Shown: positions 26,620 to 35,550 of the stretch, piece after piece
Layout of the letters: each line of letters starts with the position of its first letter
How positions within the stretch are numbered: the stretch's first letter is position 1
Assembly: GCF_004378255.1 (NCBI RefSeq)
Contig: NZ_SNQG01000002.1
Location: forward strand, 558,001-622,000
Source of the DNA: Mucilaginibacter phyllosphaerae
GTDB taxonomy: Bacteria; Bacteroidota; Bacteroidia; Sphingobacteriales; Sphingobacteriaceae
Reading direction: 5' to 3'
DNA: 64,000 nt
Notes under the pieces: model-generated
The model's input: the letters and a program-made list of their open reading frames with translations, nothing else
Told to the model about the DNA's origin: nothing
Database searches by the model: none
Made by a program: the position numbers and the translations under genes

Positions 26620-27873
26620 TTAAATGATCTTAGGAATATTTACAAGGCCCCTGCCCGAAAAGTCATTCAACTCGCTCCATTCATTTGTAATGGTAAATGA
26701 GTAAACTTCATCAAGATAAAGCCAGTCTTTTCCCTCGCTTATGGGGTCTCCATCGTGGCCCCCTAAACCTATAGTATAATTCCCCGGCCGTAAAAAATTT
26801 CCGACTATCGAAAAGGTAGCCGAATACTCACCCTCTTTTAATTCAGCAGGCCATGATTTATCATGTATGGTGGATATTAATATCGAATCTTTATAAAAAT
26901 TTATCGACACCCTGAATTTAGGTAAATAGGTTATGCAGTTGTATTTAACACGTATGGTCAATGTTTCTGATGGCGAAAATACAGCTTCTTTATCTATAAC
27001 ATTGTTTATTGAAAACTCGACAAACTTTACGTTATTAACCATTGTACCCTGATATTTATAATTGTCAAGCGATCCGTTGGTGATGCTGGATTTTAAATAT
27101 TGCGACAAGGTGTCTTCCACAGGGCCAGACGTAAGTAAATTGCCATTGCTTAATAGCATGGCGCTGCTGCATAATTGCCTGATACTGCCAAGGTTATGAC
27201 TAACGAACAACACTGTCCTGCCTTCGCCTTTGCTTACGTCATTCATTTTGCCCAGACATTTTTTCTGGAATTCGGCATCGCCCACGGCAAGCACTTCGTC
27301 AATCACCAGGATCTCTGATTCCAGATGGGCGGCAACGGCAAAGGCCAGCCTTACATACATGCCGGATGAGTATCGCTTAACGGGGGTATCTATATAGCGT
27401 TCTACCCCTGCAAAGGTCACTATTTCATCAAACTTGCGTTTAATTTCGGCTTTGCGCATGCCCAGTATGGCGCCGTTTAAATAGATATTTTCGCGGCCGC
27501 TAAGTTCCGGGTGGAAACCGGTGCCCACTTCCAGTAAACTTGCTATACGCCCCTTAACTTTTACAGATCCGGTGGTGGGGGCAGTTACCCTGCTTAATAT
27601 TTTAAGCAGGGTGCTTTTGCCGGCGCCGTTACGGCCAATGATACCTACGGCATCGCCTTGCTCAATCTCAAAATTAATATCTTTAAGGCTCCATACGATA
27701 TCGCTTTCGCCTTTTAAGGTACGGTCATTTGTTTCGCCTATTTTTAAGAAGGGGTCTTCTTTGCCTCTAAGCCTGGCCCAGTAGCGTTCCAGATCGCGCG
27801 AGACGGTGCCCGTGCCAAAATCACCCAACTGGTAAGCTTTAGATATGCCTTCTGCCTTTATTGCTTTAGCCAT
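26620..27873 (-). CDS. wzt: ABC transporter ATP-binding protein of polysaccharide export (Wzt/TagH type)
   Basis: A 417-residue ATPase. The nucleotide-binding domain has Walker A GRNGAGKST at 80-88, the signature YSSGMYVRLAFA at 168-179, Walker B ILVIDEVLAVGD at 188-199 and the switch His at 226. SLLEVGTGFHPELSGRENIYLNG at 112-134 is the Q-loop region typical of glycan exporters. Residues from about 260 to 417 form an extra beta-rich C-terminal domain like that of Wzt O8/O9, which in those systems recognises the modified non-reducing end of the polymer. With the permease encoded just upstream (1-bp overlap) it would flip a finished lipid-linked glycan across the inner membrane. Confidence 0.9.
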   Translation of the reverse strand: MAKAIKAEGISKAYQLGDFGTGTVSRDLERYWARLRGKEDPFLKIGETNDRTLKGESDIVWSLKDINFEIEQGDAVGIIGRNGAGKSTLLKILSRVTAPTTGSVKVKGRIASLLEVGTGFHPELSGRENIYLNGAILGMRKAEIKRKFDEIVTFAGVERYIDTPVKRYSSGMYVRLAFAVAAHLESEILVIDEVLAVGDAEFQKKCLGKMNDVSKGEGRTVLFVSHNLGSIRQLCSSAMLLSNGNLLTSGPVEDTLSQYLKSSITNGSLDNYKYQGTMVNNVKFVEFSINNVIDKEAVFSPSETLTIRVKYNCITYLPKFRVSINFYKDSILISTIHDKSWPAELKEGEYSATFSIVGNFLRPGNYTIGLGGHDGDPISEGKDWLYLDEVYSFTITNEWSELNDFSGRGLVNIPKII

Positions 27874-28733
27874 TATACGGTATCAACAAATGTTTTTTCT
27901 ACTTTATTAAATATTACAATGCCTGTAAACAATATGATAACTGTAAATACGGCGCTGTAAAGCAGCAAATCCCAGGTAAAGCTGCCCTTGCCTAAAAAAG
28001 CATAGCGGCAGGTTTCTATAATTGCAGTAAGGGGGTTGTACTTTATAACCCACGAATAGCTGCTGTATTTTTTAACCACCTCTGATAATGGGTAAATTAC
28101 GGTTGTAGTGTACATTAGCAGGGGCACCCCAAATGATACCACAAACGACAGATCACGGTACTTGGTGGTTACAGCCGATATGATCATCCCAAAACCTAAA
28201 CCAAGCGCTGCTATCATCAGTATTAAAAATGGCAGCAATAGCAGGCCGGCGTTTGGCGAAATATGGTAACCCGCCAGTACATAGTACAGCAGTAAAACTA
28301 TAAACAGTATAAACTGTACCCCAAACCTGATGAGGTTAGAGCACACGATGCTAAGGGGCATAATTAGCCTGGGGAAATATACCTTGCCCAGCATAGCGGC
28401 ATTATCTTTAAACACGGTTGATGTTTTGATAAGGCAATCGGCAAAGTAATTCCATATAATGGTGCCGGCCAGGTAAAACAGCGGGGCAGGCACATCATCA
28501 GTTTTTATACCGGCCAGGCTGCTGAAGATAAGGTTATAAACCAGTATGGTTATAATGGGCTGCACAAAAAACCACAGCGGGCCCAGAATGGTTTGCTTGT
28601 AAAAGGATACAAAATCCCGCCGGACAAATAAAAACAGCAAATCGCGGTATTGCCAAACGTCCTTCAGCTTCAGATCCAGCAGGGTGTTTGCCGGTTTAAT
28701 TTCCAGGTCCCAGTGTTCTTCCGGGTTAGTCAT
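27873..28733 (-). CDS. wzm: ABC transporter permease of polysaccharide export (Wzm type)
   Basis: A 286-residue membrane protein of the ABC2_membrane class with about six helices. The cytoplasmic N-terminus with LKDVWQYRDLLFLFVRRDFVSFYKQT (residues about 23-48) is the coupling/amphipathic region, and GPLWFFVQPIITILVYNLIFSS is the first pair of helices, both highly typical of Wzm/TagG/KpsM-like permeases. It partners the Wzt-type ATPase encoded immediately downstream and overlaps the GT4 gene upstream by 8 bp. Function is well supported; the cargo is the glycan made by the locus by inference. Confidence 0.9.
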   Translation of the reverse strand: MTNPEEHWDLEIKPANTLLDLKLKDVWQYRDLLFLFVRRDFVSFYKQTILGPLWFFVQPIITILVYNLIFSSLAGIKTDDVPAPLFYLAGTIIWNYFADCLIKTSTVFKDNAAMLGKVYFPRLIMPLSIVCSNLIRFGVQFILFIVLLLYYVLAGYHISPNAGLLLLPFLILMIAALGLGFGMIISAVTTKYRDLSFVVSFGVPLLMYTTTVIYPLSEVVKKYSSYSWVIKYNPLTAIIETCRYAFLGKGSFTWDLLLYSAVFTVIILFTGIVIFNKVEKTFVDTV

Positions 28734-29847
28734 TATTCAGCATTTTTTGCAGGGTGTTAATGTAAGTTTCTTCATTAAAATATTGCAGGCATTTATCTTT
28801 CAGATGCTTGCGGCTATCTAAAGTTAAGGGTGCGTTTAAATGGCTGGTAATACAATATTCCAGTTCATGCCCGTCATCTGCATCAATGGCTTTGCCTAAT
28901 TCGCCGTTCCGAATGGCATCAGTGCTGCCGTCGGCATTGCCGCAAATAACAGGCAGGCCGCAGGCAAGGGCCTCAATAAATACTATCCCGAAACCTTCTT
29001 TACGGCTTGGTAATACAAATATATCTGCCAGCAAAAAATGGTCGGGTAATTCATCTTCGTTTATAAAGCCGGTTAAGATAACCTGCTTAGTAACACCCAG
29101 GGCGGCAATAAGCTGTTTTACCCGCGTGCCCTCCGCTTCATCATACTTACCGGCTAAAATGTACTTTATATCCGGGAATTTATCTTTTAATGCGGCAATG
29201 GCTCTAATGGCCCTGTCGTGCCCCTTATACTGTTCGGTAGCGGCCAGGCGGGTAAGGGTAAATATTACAGGTTGCTTGCCCGAAAGCCCGTAACGCTCCA
29301 GCAGATAGGCGGGTTTTTCAAAGTGCACGGGTATTTTCATGAACGGATCAAGCGCATTGTTCAAAACCACACACTTACCGGGCGCTACCTGATGCCATTT
29401 GTGCATTTGCGCTTTGGTGTAGCTGCTTACGCAAAGTACCTTATCGCAGCGTTTTAATAACTGTTTTTTATGTAAGGATATGGGGCGCCATACCTCAATA
29501 CCGTGGGCAATAAGCCATAGCTGTGTTTTAGGGCGAATCAGCTTTATCAGCAAGCCTATCAATGCCAGGTTAATATGGCTAAGTATAATTACATCGGGCT
29601 TTTGTTTGGTAAACAGGTTTTTTAAAATAAAGCTTATCCGCATTCCGCCAAACCCTCTGAATTTATCGGGCGGCAGGTACTGCGGCATCAGGTCGTTATC
29701 GGTATCATATAACGATACCAGCTTAAAGCTGCCGTTGTTTTCCTGGCAAATATAATTTAGGGAATGCGCCAGCGTGCGGGTCATTTTTTGGATGCCGCCG
29801 GTTGTGCAAAATGTTTGCAGCGAAAAAAGAGTAATATTTTTAAACAT
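28726..29847 (-). CDS. Glycosyltransferase family 4 (GT-B)
   Basis: From the ATG at 29847 the protein is 373 residues. FCTTGGIQKMTRTLAHSL at about 12-29 is the N-terminal glycine loop, and PSRKEGFGIVFIEALACGLPVI at about 285-306 holds the EX7E donor site (EGFGIVFIE). An upstream ATG (29937) would add 30 residues with no family similarity and overlap asnB by 98 bp; the chosen start gives the 8-bp overlap usual here. It sits between asnB and the ABC exporter genes, so it may act early in the glycan. The donor is unknown. Confidence 0.86.
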   Translation of the reverse strand: MFKNITLFSLQTFCTTGGIQKMTRTLAHSLNYICQENNGSFKLVSLYDTDNDLMPQYLPPDKFRGFGGMRISFILKNLFTKQKPDVIILSHINLALIGLLIKLIRPKTQLWLIAHGIEVWRPISLHKKQLLKRCDKVLCVSSYTKAQMHKWHQVAPGKCVVLNNALDPFMKIPVHFEKPAYLLERYGLSGKQPVIFTLTRLAATEQYKGHDRAIRAIAALKDKFPDIKYILAGKYDEAEGTRVKQLIAALGVTKQVILTGFINEDELPDHFLLADIFVLPSRKEGFGIVFIEALACGLPVICGNADGSTDAIRNGELGKAIDADDGHELEYCITSHLNAPLTLDSRKHLKDKCLQYFNEETYINTLQKMLNND

Positions 29848-31621
29848 GCCCCTGTACCTGGTAAAGTGCAAATGCCCTTGACCAGTGCAATTGTCCGTTG
29901 TTAAATTTGTTGATAAGCTGTTTAGCTGCCTTGCCATTATACATGGCCGGGTTGCTGATAGCCTGGTTAGTTTTCATCCATTGCTGCAGCGGGAAGGTGA
30001 AACCCATTTTAGGCCTGTTCCAGATGTTACCGGGTAAAATATCTTTAAAAGTATCTATCAGTATTTTTTTGGGCTGATGCTGATCAAACCTTACAGACGG
30101 ATCTATTTGCGATACATATTGCTGAAAATCTTCGTCTAAAAACGGCACCCTTACTTCCAGGCCGTGGCTCATGCTCATAATATCGGTATCGCGCAGCAGT
30201 TGATTTTGCATGTACAGGTTGGTTTCCAGCCAGGCTGCCTGCAATTTGTTATAATTGCTTGGGCTTGCATCCTTTATATCTGCAAACAAAGCATTTTTGA
30301 TGTCTGCTTCTGTAGTGTCAATTAATTTTGCAATATCTGCAGGGGTAAACAGCCCGCGTAAAAAAAGGTAATCGGCTATTGAGTTATTATCTTTTAAATA
30401 AGCTAATCTTTTAAACTTGCTGCCATTTAGTAAACCAAAGGCCGAAAACAAAAAGGGCGGCAGGGTTCTCAGGTACCCCAGGTATCCTATCCGGTTAAAT
30501 GATGGATAGCCGCCAAACAGCTCGTCGGCGCCAACGCCGGATAGTACCGTTTTTAAACCATCCTGGCGGGCATACTTACTAATAAACCAGCTGTTAATGC
30601 CATCGGTTGTGGGCATATCCATGGCATTTAAAATTTGCGGAAGATGCTCTTCAAAATCCTGCTGCTTTACCAGGTGGGTAAAGTTTTGGCCGGTAATTTT
30701 ACTTGCAACCACATTTTGATACTGGCGCTCATCGTACTTTTTCTCATCAAAAAATATCGATATGGTTTTTAGCTGCCTGCGTTGCTGATTGGCCAGCAGG
30801 GCCAGCAGGCTGGAATCAATGCCCCCGCTTAAAAACACCCCTATTGGCGCATCGGCAATCAGCTGCCTGTTTATAGCCGTTGCCAAATGGTGGCGAATGC
30901 CCGCACAGGCTGTTTTTGCATCGGTAATGTAACCTGCCGCCGGGGCAGGGGTGTAACTTGTAAGGGTATGCTTGCCGGTTTTATCCCGGCATAAAAAATA
31001 ACCCTTAGGCAGGCTCAGTACATCTTTTAAGGTGGTGAAAGGCTCTGGTATGTGGCCAAATGCCAGCAGCCATATTGGCCAGCGGGTATCGCCGGCAGTA
31101 GCGATACCGGCGGCTTTAAATGCCCTAATTTCTGATGCAAATGCAAGCTGATCATCACTGGTGCAATAATACAGCGGCTTTATCCCGGTGGTATCACGCA
31201 CCAAATAAACCGCCCCTGTGGTGGTATCATGCAGGGCAAAGGCAAACATGCCGCGTAACCTGCCAAAGGCAGCGGTGCCCCAGTATAAATAGGCCTGTAT
31301 AATTACTTCGGTATCTGTACCGCTTGTAAATGCAGCGCCAAGTTTTTGCAATTCGGCCTTTAGTTCCGGGTAGTTATATATTTCGCCGTTAAAGGTTATC
31401 CAGGCTTTGCGGCTAACATCTGCCATAGGCTGATGGCCCTTTTCGCTCAGGTCGATAATAGAAAGCCTGCGATGCCCAAACGCTATCCCCGCATCATCAT
31501 TGCAATAAAAACCGGCATCATCCGGCCCGCCATGCTGTAATGTATTGCACATTACATTTACAGCATGCATTAATTCTGCGTTTTTTAACCTGTTAGTAAC
31601 CAGCCCTGCTATCCTGCACAT
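29840..31621 (-). CDS. asnB: Glutamine-hydrolysing asparagine synthetase-like amidotransferase
   Basis: A 593-residue two-domain protein. The glutaminase domain begins MCRIAGL with Cys2 as the nucleophile; HGGPDDAG, GHRRLSIIDLS and FNGEIYN line the glutamine site. The synthetase domain has the ATP pyrophosphatase loop VFLSGGIDSSLLALLA at about 259-274 and EVRVPFLDEDF near the C-terminus. AsnB paralogues are common in Bacteroidota glycan loci, where they may amidate uronic acids or supply asparagine; the sequence cannot decide. It begins 129 bp after the NusG-like gene, the largest gap of the operon, and so may be the first gene of an internal transcript. Confidence 0.9.
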   Translation of the reverse strand: MCRIAGLVTNRLKNAELMHAVNVMCNTLQHGGPDDAGFYCNDDAGIAFGHRRLSIIDLSEKGHQPMADVSRKAWITFNGEIYNYPELKAELQKLGAAFTSGTDTEVIIQAYLYWGTAAFGRLRGMFAFALHDTTTGAVYLVRDTTGIKPLYYCTSDDQLAFASEIRAFKAAGIATAGDTRWPIWLLAFGHIPEPFTTLKDVLSLPKGYFLCRDKTGKHTLTSYTPAPAAGYITDAKTACAGIRHHLATAINRQLIADAPIGVFLSGGIDSSLLALLANQQRRQLKTISIFFDEKKYDERQYQNVVASKITGQNFTHLVKQQDFEEHLPQILNAMDMPTTDGINSWFISKYARQDGLKTVLSGVGADELFGGYPSFNRIGYLGYLRTLPPFLFSAFGLLNGSKFKRLAYLKDNNSIADYLFLRGLFTPADIAKLIDTTEADIKNALFADIKDASPSNYNKLQAAWLETNLYMQNQLLRDTDIMSMSHGLEVRVPFLDEDFQQYVSQIDPSVRFDQHQPKKILIDTFKDILPGNIWNRPKMGFTFPLQQWMKTNQAISNPAMYNGKAAKQLINKFNNGQLHWSRAFALYQVQGHV

Positions 31622-31680
31622 ACTTTTTCGATTATACGTAGCTTCGCCCCGTAAGTCACAATAATTTTATGTAACTTATT

Positions 31681-31722
31681 AAAAATCAGCATTTTTTGTA
31701 TTGATGCGCTGATGTATTTTTA
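31681..31722 (-). terminator. Possible weak terminator-like hairpin in the leader before asnB
   Basis: Read on the minus strand, the segment has ATCAGC (31713 to 31708) and GCTGAT (31690 to 31685) as a perfect 6-bp stem with a 17-base loop, preceded by an A run and followed by a T run. It lies in the 129-bp gap between the NusG-like gene and asnB. The stem is short and AT-rich, so it is a weak candidate. If real, it is where a locus-specific antiterminator could act. Confidence 0.3.
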
Positions 31723-31750
31723 CAAGGTTTTAACTAATATATAGCATTAG

Positions 31751-32266
31751 CTAAAGCCTGTTTATTAATGATGCCGCAACATTAACTATTATGGAGCATC
31801 CTAAATTTTCTAACCGTAATAATAGCTGCTTTTGCGATTTATAAGCTATTATTTCTCCGGCAATACCTTTTAAAGGCCCTGCTTTTATCTTTATTTTTTC
31901 GCCGGGTTTTAAATCTTCTTCGGTTACCTCAAGTTCCAGCGAGCTTGCCATCAGTAACTTAAGTTCATCTATTTGCCTGTCGGGCATGGCTGTTATCTTC
32001 CCAGAAAAATATATAAACCTGGCAATACCCTTAGTCATGAGCACTTCGGTTTGGTTGTTATCTGCAATACGTACAAACAGGTATGATTTTATCAGCGGTT
32101 CTTCTACCCACTTTTTGCGGTCGCTCCATTGTTTTAAACGGCGGTGCAATGGCAGGTATGCTTCAACGCCTTTTTCTGTTAAAGCGCTGTACGCTTTTTT
32201 TTCTGCACGTGGGTGGGTGTAAACAGGGTACCATTTAAGGTTACTATTATTTACCGTTGAAGCCAT
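31751..32266 (-). CDS. NusG-like transcription antiterminator (UpxY/RfaH type)
   Basis: A 171-residue protein from the ATG at 32266 (a GTG at 32281 would add five residues). WYPVYTHPRAEKKAYSAL starts the NGN domain, and PLHRRLKQWSDRKKWVEEPLIKSYLFVR is the stretch characteristic of UpxY-like NusG paralogues. PGEKIKIKAGPLKGIAGEI at about 113-131 is the KOW motif. Such proteins travel with RNA polymerase and let it read through pause and termination sites in long capsule or LPS operons. In Bacteroides the upxY gene is usually first in its operon; here it is third, after wza and wzc, and 15 bp behind wzc. It likely promotes reading of the 31-kb gene array downstream. Confidence 0.87.
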   Translation of the reverse strand: MASTVNNSNLKWYPVYTHPRAEKKAYSALTEKGVEAYLPLHRRLKQWSDRKKWVEEPLIKSYLFVRIADNNQTEVLMTKGIARFIYFSGKITAMPDRQIDELKLLMASSLELEVTEEDLKPGEKIKIKAGPLKGIAGEIIAYKSQKQLLLRLENLGCSIIVNVAASLINRL

Positions 32267-32281
32267 ACTGTAAAAGAACAC

Positions 32282-34699
32282 TTAAAATTTGAACCAACGC
32301 CTAAGATCCCACCACTTCTTTTTATCGTTATCTACATAATAGCCGGAACTTTCATAGCCGCTATAGTCAGAGTAGTAATAATACGTACCGTAATTCTCGC
32401 CGCTAAACCGGGTTGTATAGTACCTGGAGTGCAGCAGGTCTTCGGCAAACGCGTTAAGTACAATCACCGTATTATCTAAATGATATTCCTGTGCAATACG
32501 CTGCGGGATGGTGGCTGCATAATATTTTGATTTGCCAGACCGTATCACAAACATATTGATATCGCTTACGCGGATAAGCGGGATAGCATCTGATACCAGG
32601 CCTATAGGCGCGGTATCTATCATAATCACATCGTATCGCTCTTTTAATACCTTAATCATCTCATCCATCCTTTCGCTATGTAAAAGTTCGGATGGGTTAG
32701 GGGGTACCGGTCCCGAAATAACAAGGTCGAGATTTTGCTGTCCGGTTTTAAGTATGATCTCGTCTAAAGTAGACTGGCGCGATAAGTAAGTACTTAAACC
32801 AACATCGTTGGGTACTTTAAAAGTTTTATGCAGTTTAGAACGCCGCAGATCGGCCCCTATCAGTATTACTTTTTTATCAATTAGCCCCAGCGTGCTCGAC
32901 AGGTTTACCGCCACAAATGATTTCCCTTCGCCGGCTACCTCTGATGTGATACAGATCACCTTACTGGATTTTTCTGATGATAGGAAGTTTAAGTTGGTAC
33001 GCACCGATCTTACCGATTCGGCAAACATGGTTTTGGGTTTGCTTACAGCAAGTATCTGCGAGTTATCCTCATCAATTTTATCAGGAAACTGCCTGATAAC
33101 GCCAATAATAGGTATCGATGTCAGGCTTTCCACAGTCTCTTTATCGTAGATGTAGGGGTTTAGCAGCCTTATTAAAACAATTAAGCCAAGGCCGCAGATA
33201 ACACCAAATATTATTGCCGAGCGGTGTATGCCGTGCTCATCCGGCGATACGGGCGAAAAGTTTGGCTGTGCCTGTTCTATTATGGTTGCCCCCGGCAAGA
33301 TACCGGCGCGACTTATTTGTGCCGACAGCTTTTTTTCTTCTAAATAAGATAATACCTTTTCGTTTACTTCATAGGGGCGGTTCAGCGCGATCAGGTCGCG
33401 TTCGGCCACCGGGAAAACAGAGATCTGCTTGTTAACCACTGCTAACTGTGATGATAAATAATCAAGATTGCGCTTTACGGAGGCATAGGTTGTATTAACG
33501 CTTGCCAAAGCATCTTTTTTGATCTGCAGAACAGAGCGGTTAATATCCTGTATAGGCTGCGAATTGTAGTTGTAGGTTTTTAATAACTCATAACGCTGAT
33601 TAAGCAAACCGTCAAGCTTCTCTATCAGCGCATTCAGGGCAGGGTCTACACCGTTACCGGCATTAAAGTTAAGGTTAACGTTGTTCTTTTCTTTGTCTAT
33701 CTGCTCCCTGAGCTGGTCAAGCGCAATCAGCTGCAGTTTAAGTATCGCCTGCTGCGATTCGATATCCTTTGCTTTGGTCAGGGCGTTCTCTGCTGATGAG
33801 CTAACCTCCATCAGCTTGTTTTTTTGCTTAAACTCCAGGATGGATTTTTCTGAACCCTTCACCTTGCCCGACAGGTATTCCAGCTGATCGTTAATAAAGG
33901 CTATCATTTGTGTGGCCGATTGCGTTTTGCGGTTACGATCATATATTAAATACTCTTTCATTATCGCATTTAGTATATCAGCTGCAAACCTGGGGTTGGC
34001 ATCTGTTTGCTGCAGCAAAAGAATGTTGGAGTTTTTAACCGTTTCGCTTGTACGCAAGCCGCCCCTAACGCGGCCCATAAAATCTTCGGGGATGTTAAAT
34101 TTAAACAGGTAAACGCCATTGATAGCCACCTCATTGGGGTTTTTGATCAAAAAAGTAGTTGCCCCCATGGTTATTGGGTTGTTGTAGGCATAAGTATTTA
34201 TAATTTCTTTAGCGCCTGCTTTGTATGACAGGGTAAAGCTATTTTTATTGATGGCCTTAAATGTGATGATCTCTCTGAAAAAGTTAAGGCTGTCAAACTG
34301 CAGGGGTTGTATATCAAGCGGCTTTTCGGGATAAAGCTCGCTGGTGCGTACGCGGCCTTCAATGTAAAAACTGATGGGGTAATTCAGATCTTTAATAGCA
34401 GCTAAAATTACCGTAGGGCTTTGTATTACTGATGTTTCGCTTTGTATTTTTGATGGCCCCCTGTCTGATGTGGTAATTGCGTTTGCCATGTCAGATATCT
34501 CCGACTTTTTTTCTTCCAGTTTCATGGTACCTGCCGTGGCATAGGTTTTTGGGGTGTACCATAAATATATGTATGACCACAGCATGAAAATTAAAAGCGA
34601 ACCGGCTATCCAATACCACCGGCTTACTAATATCTTCCCTAACTTAAAATAATCAACTTCCTGGTTGGGGAGTTTTTTAATCGTTTTAACTTCTTCCAT
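32282..34699 (-). CDS. wzc: Wzc-like polysaccharide co-polymerase with tyrosine autokinase domain
   Basis: An 805-residue inner-membrane protein. The first membrane helix is at about 31-50 and the second at about 493-512; between them lies the Wzz domain and a long coiled-coil region (about 260-450). The C-terminal BY-kinase domain has Walker A (VAGEGKSFVAV, about 583-593), Walker A' (IGADLRRSKL, about 615-624) and Walker B (VIMIDTAPIG, about 690-700). The tail has 11 tyrosines within about 30 residues, the expected autophosphorylation cluster. It should control chain length and coordinate export with the Wza-like lipoprotein, whose gene it overlaps by 1 bp. Confidence 0.92.
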   Translation of the reverse strand: MEEVKTIKKLPNQEVDYFKLGKILVSRWYWIAGSLLIFMLWSYIYLWYTPKTYATAGTMKLEEKKSEISDMANAITTSDRGPSKIQSETSVIQSPTVILAAIKDLNYPISFYIEGRVRTSELYPEKPLDIQPLQFDSLNFFREIITFKAINKNSFTLSYKAGAKEIINTYAYNNPITMGATTFLIKNPNEVAINGVYLFKFNIPEDFMGRVRGGLRTSETVKNSNILLLQQTDANPRFAADILNAIMKEYLIYDRNRKTQSATQMIAFINDQLEYLSGKVKGSEKSILEFKQKNKLMEVSSSAENALTKAKDIESQQAILKLQLIALDQLREQIDKEKNNVNLNFNAGNGVDPALNALIEKLDGLLNQRYELLKTYNYNSQPIQDINRSVLQIKKDALASVNTTYASVKRNLDYLSSQLAVVNKQISVFPVAERDLIALNRPYEVNEKVLSYLEEKKLSAQISRAGILPGATIIEQAQPNFSPVSPDEHGIHRSAIIFGVICGLGLIVLIRLLNPYIYDKETVESLTSIPIIGVIRQFPDKIDEDNSQILAVSKPKTMFAESVRSVRTNLNFLSSEKSSKVICITSEVAGEGKSFVAVNLSSTLGLIDKKVILIGADLRRSKLHKTFKVPNDVGLSTYLSRQSTLDEIILKTGQQNLDLVISGPVPPNPSELLHSERMDEMIKVLKERYDVIMIDTAPIGLVSDAIPLIRVSDINMFVIRSGKSKYYAATIPQRIAQEYHLDNTVIVLNAFAEDLLHSRYYTTRFSGENYGTYYYYSDYSGYESSGYYVDNDKKKWWDLRRWFKF

Positions 34700-35475
34700 T
34701 ACTGCCTGCTCAGGGTAAAGATTATCAGCGCCGTATTTAGCAACAGCAGGGCGGGCTGCACCCAGGTATTAAAGTTTTGCAAATTCTCTGTACGGATAGC
34801 GCGCTTATTTTGGGCTACGTAAATAATATCCCCGTTTTGCAGATTGATCCTTGTATCTGATAATGAACTGAGGTCGCTCAGGTCAATTTGGGTAACGCTT
34901 TGGGTTTTGCCCTTCCCGCGGATAATTTTGATGTTTTTTTCGTTTGCCGCAGGGGTTAAACCGCCTGCCTGGCCAATAACATCTACCAAAGTGGTATTAT
35001 CTTTTATCAAAGGAATGTTGCCGGGGCTTTTTACTTCTCCAAATAAAATCACTCTTAAATTAATCACCTTCAATTCAATAATGGGGTCTTTCAGCAGGTT
35101 TTTACGGTAAAGGTCTTCAATAAGTTTTGTAGCCTGCGGGCGGGTAAGGCCGGCAACCTGTATATGGCCAAGTGTTGGCAGGGCTACGGTGCCATCTTCG
35201 TCTACCTGGTAAGTTTGGCCTGTCCCGGCAGTTCCGCCGCCGCTGCTTGTGGCAGAGGTGGGCACTTCGTCCACAATATACCGGATGTTTTGCAGGTTTC
35301 TTATCTGCAATATATCCTGGGGCTGTATGTGGTAGCTAACCGGGGCTGCCGGCCGGGCTGCCGTATCTGCCGCTGCAGATGATTTTTTCTCAAAAAGTAT
35401 CTGGTTTTGTTTGTATGAACACGAACTGCAAAACGCAATGATACCAACTAAACAAATAAAGTATAAAGCACGCAT
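34699..35475 (-). CDS. wza: Polysaccharide export outer-membrane lipoprotein (Wza-like)
   Basis: A 258-residue lipoprotein with a signal peptide ending FCSSC (lipid-bearing Cys19). The polysaccharide export domain spans roughly residues 48-125 (YHIQPQDILQIRNL at the start, GTVALPTLGHIQVAGLTRPQA later) and an SLBB domain follows at about 138-200 (ILFGEVKSPGNIPL and nearby residues). The C-terminus has a single hydrophobic helix, WVQPALLLLNTALIIFTL, which could span the outer membrane. It is about 120 residues shorter than E. coli Wza and has one SLBB repeat, as is common in Bacteroidota. It is the first gene of the minus-strand locus and overlaps wzc by 1 bp. Confidence 0.9.
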   Translation of the reverse strand: MRALYFICLVGIIAFCSSCSYKQNQILFEKKSSAAADTAARPAAPVSYHIQPQDILQIRNLQNIRYIVDEVPTSATSSGGGTAGTGQTYQVDEDGTVALPTLGHIQVAGLTRPQATKLIEDLYRKNLLKDPIIELKVINLRVILFGEVKSPGNIPLIKDNTTLVDVIGQAGGLTPAANEKNIKIIRGKGKTQSVTQIDLSDLSSLSDTRINLQNGDIIYVAQNKRAIRTENLQNFNTWVQPALLLLNTALIIFTLSRQ

Positions 35476-35522
35476 ATAAAATAATTACCGCTTAATGTTA
35501 CTAATAAATTATGCAGCGATTT

Positions 35523-35530
35523 CAAAAATA
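35523..35530 (-). promoter_or_regulatory. Candidate -7 promoter element for the polysaccharide operon
   Basis: On the minus strand TATTTTTG matches the Bacteroidota sigma-A -7 consensus TAnnTTTG exactly, 48 bp before the wza start codon. A convincing -33 TTG at the usual distance is not visible. It lies in the 75-bp divergent gap shared with the plus-strand glycosyltransferase gene. Confidence 0.4.
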
Positions 35531-35550
35531 CATATTTTGCACCTAAATAA

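Noticed and set aside
28808..29293. 161-codon plus-strand open frame opposite a GT4 gene
   Set aside because: The minus-strand GT4 has family motifs through this region and belongs to a continuous operon.
29848..29937. 30-residue N-terminal extension of the GT4 gene starting at ATG 29937
   Set aside because: The extension overlaps asnB by 98 bp, has no similarity to the family, and the ATG at 29847 gives the usual 8-bp overlap.
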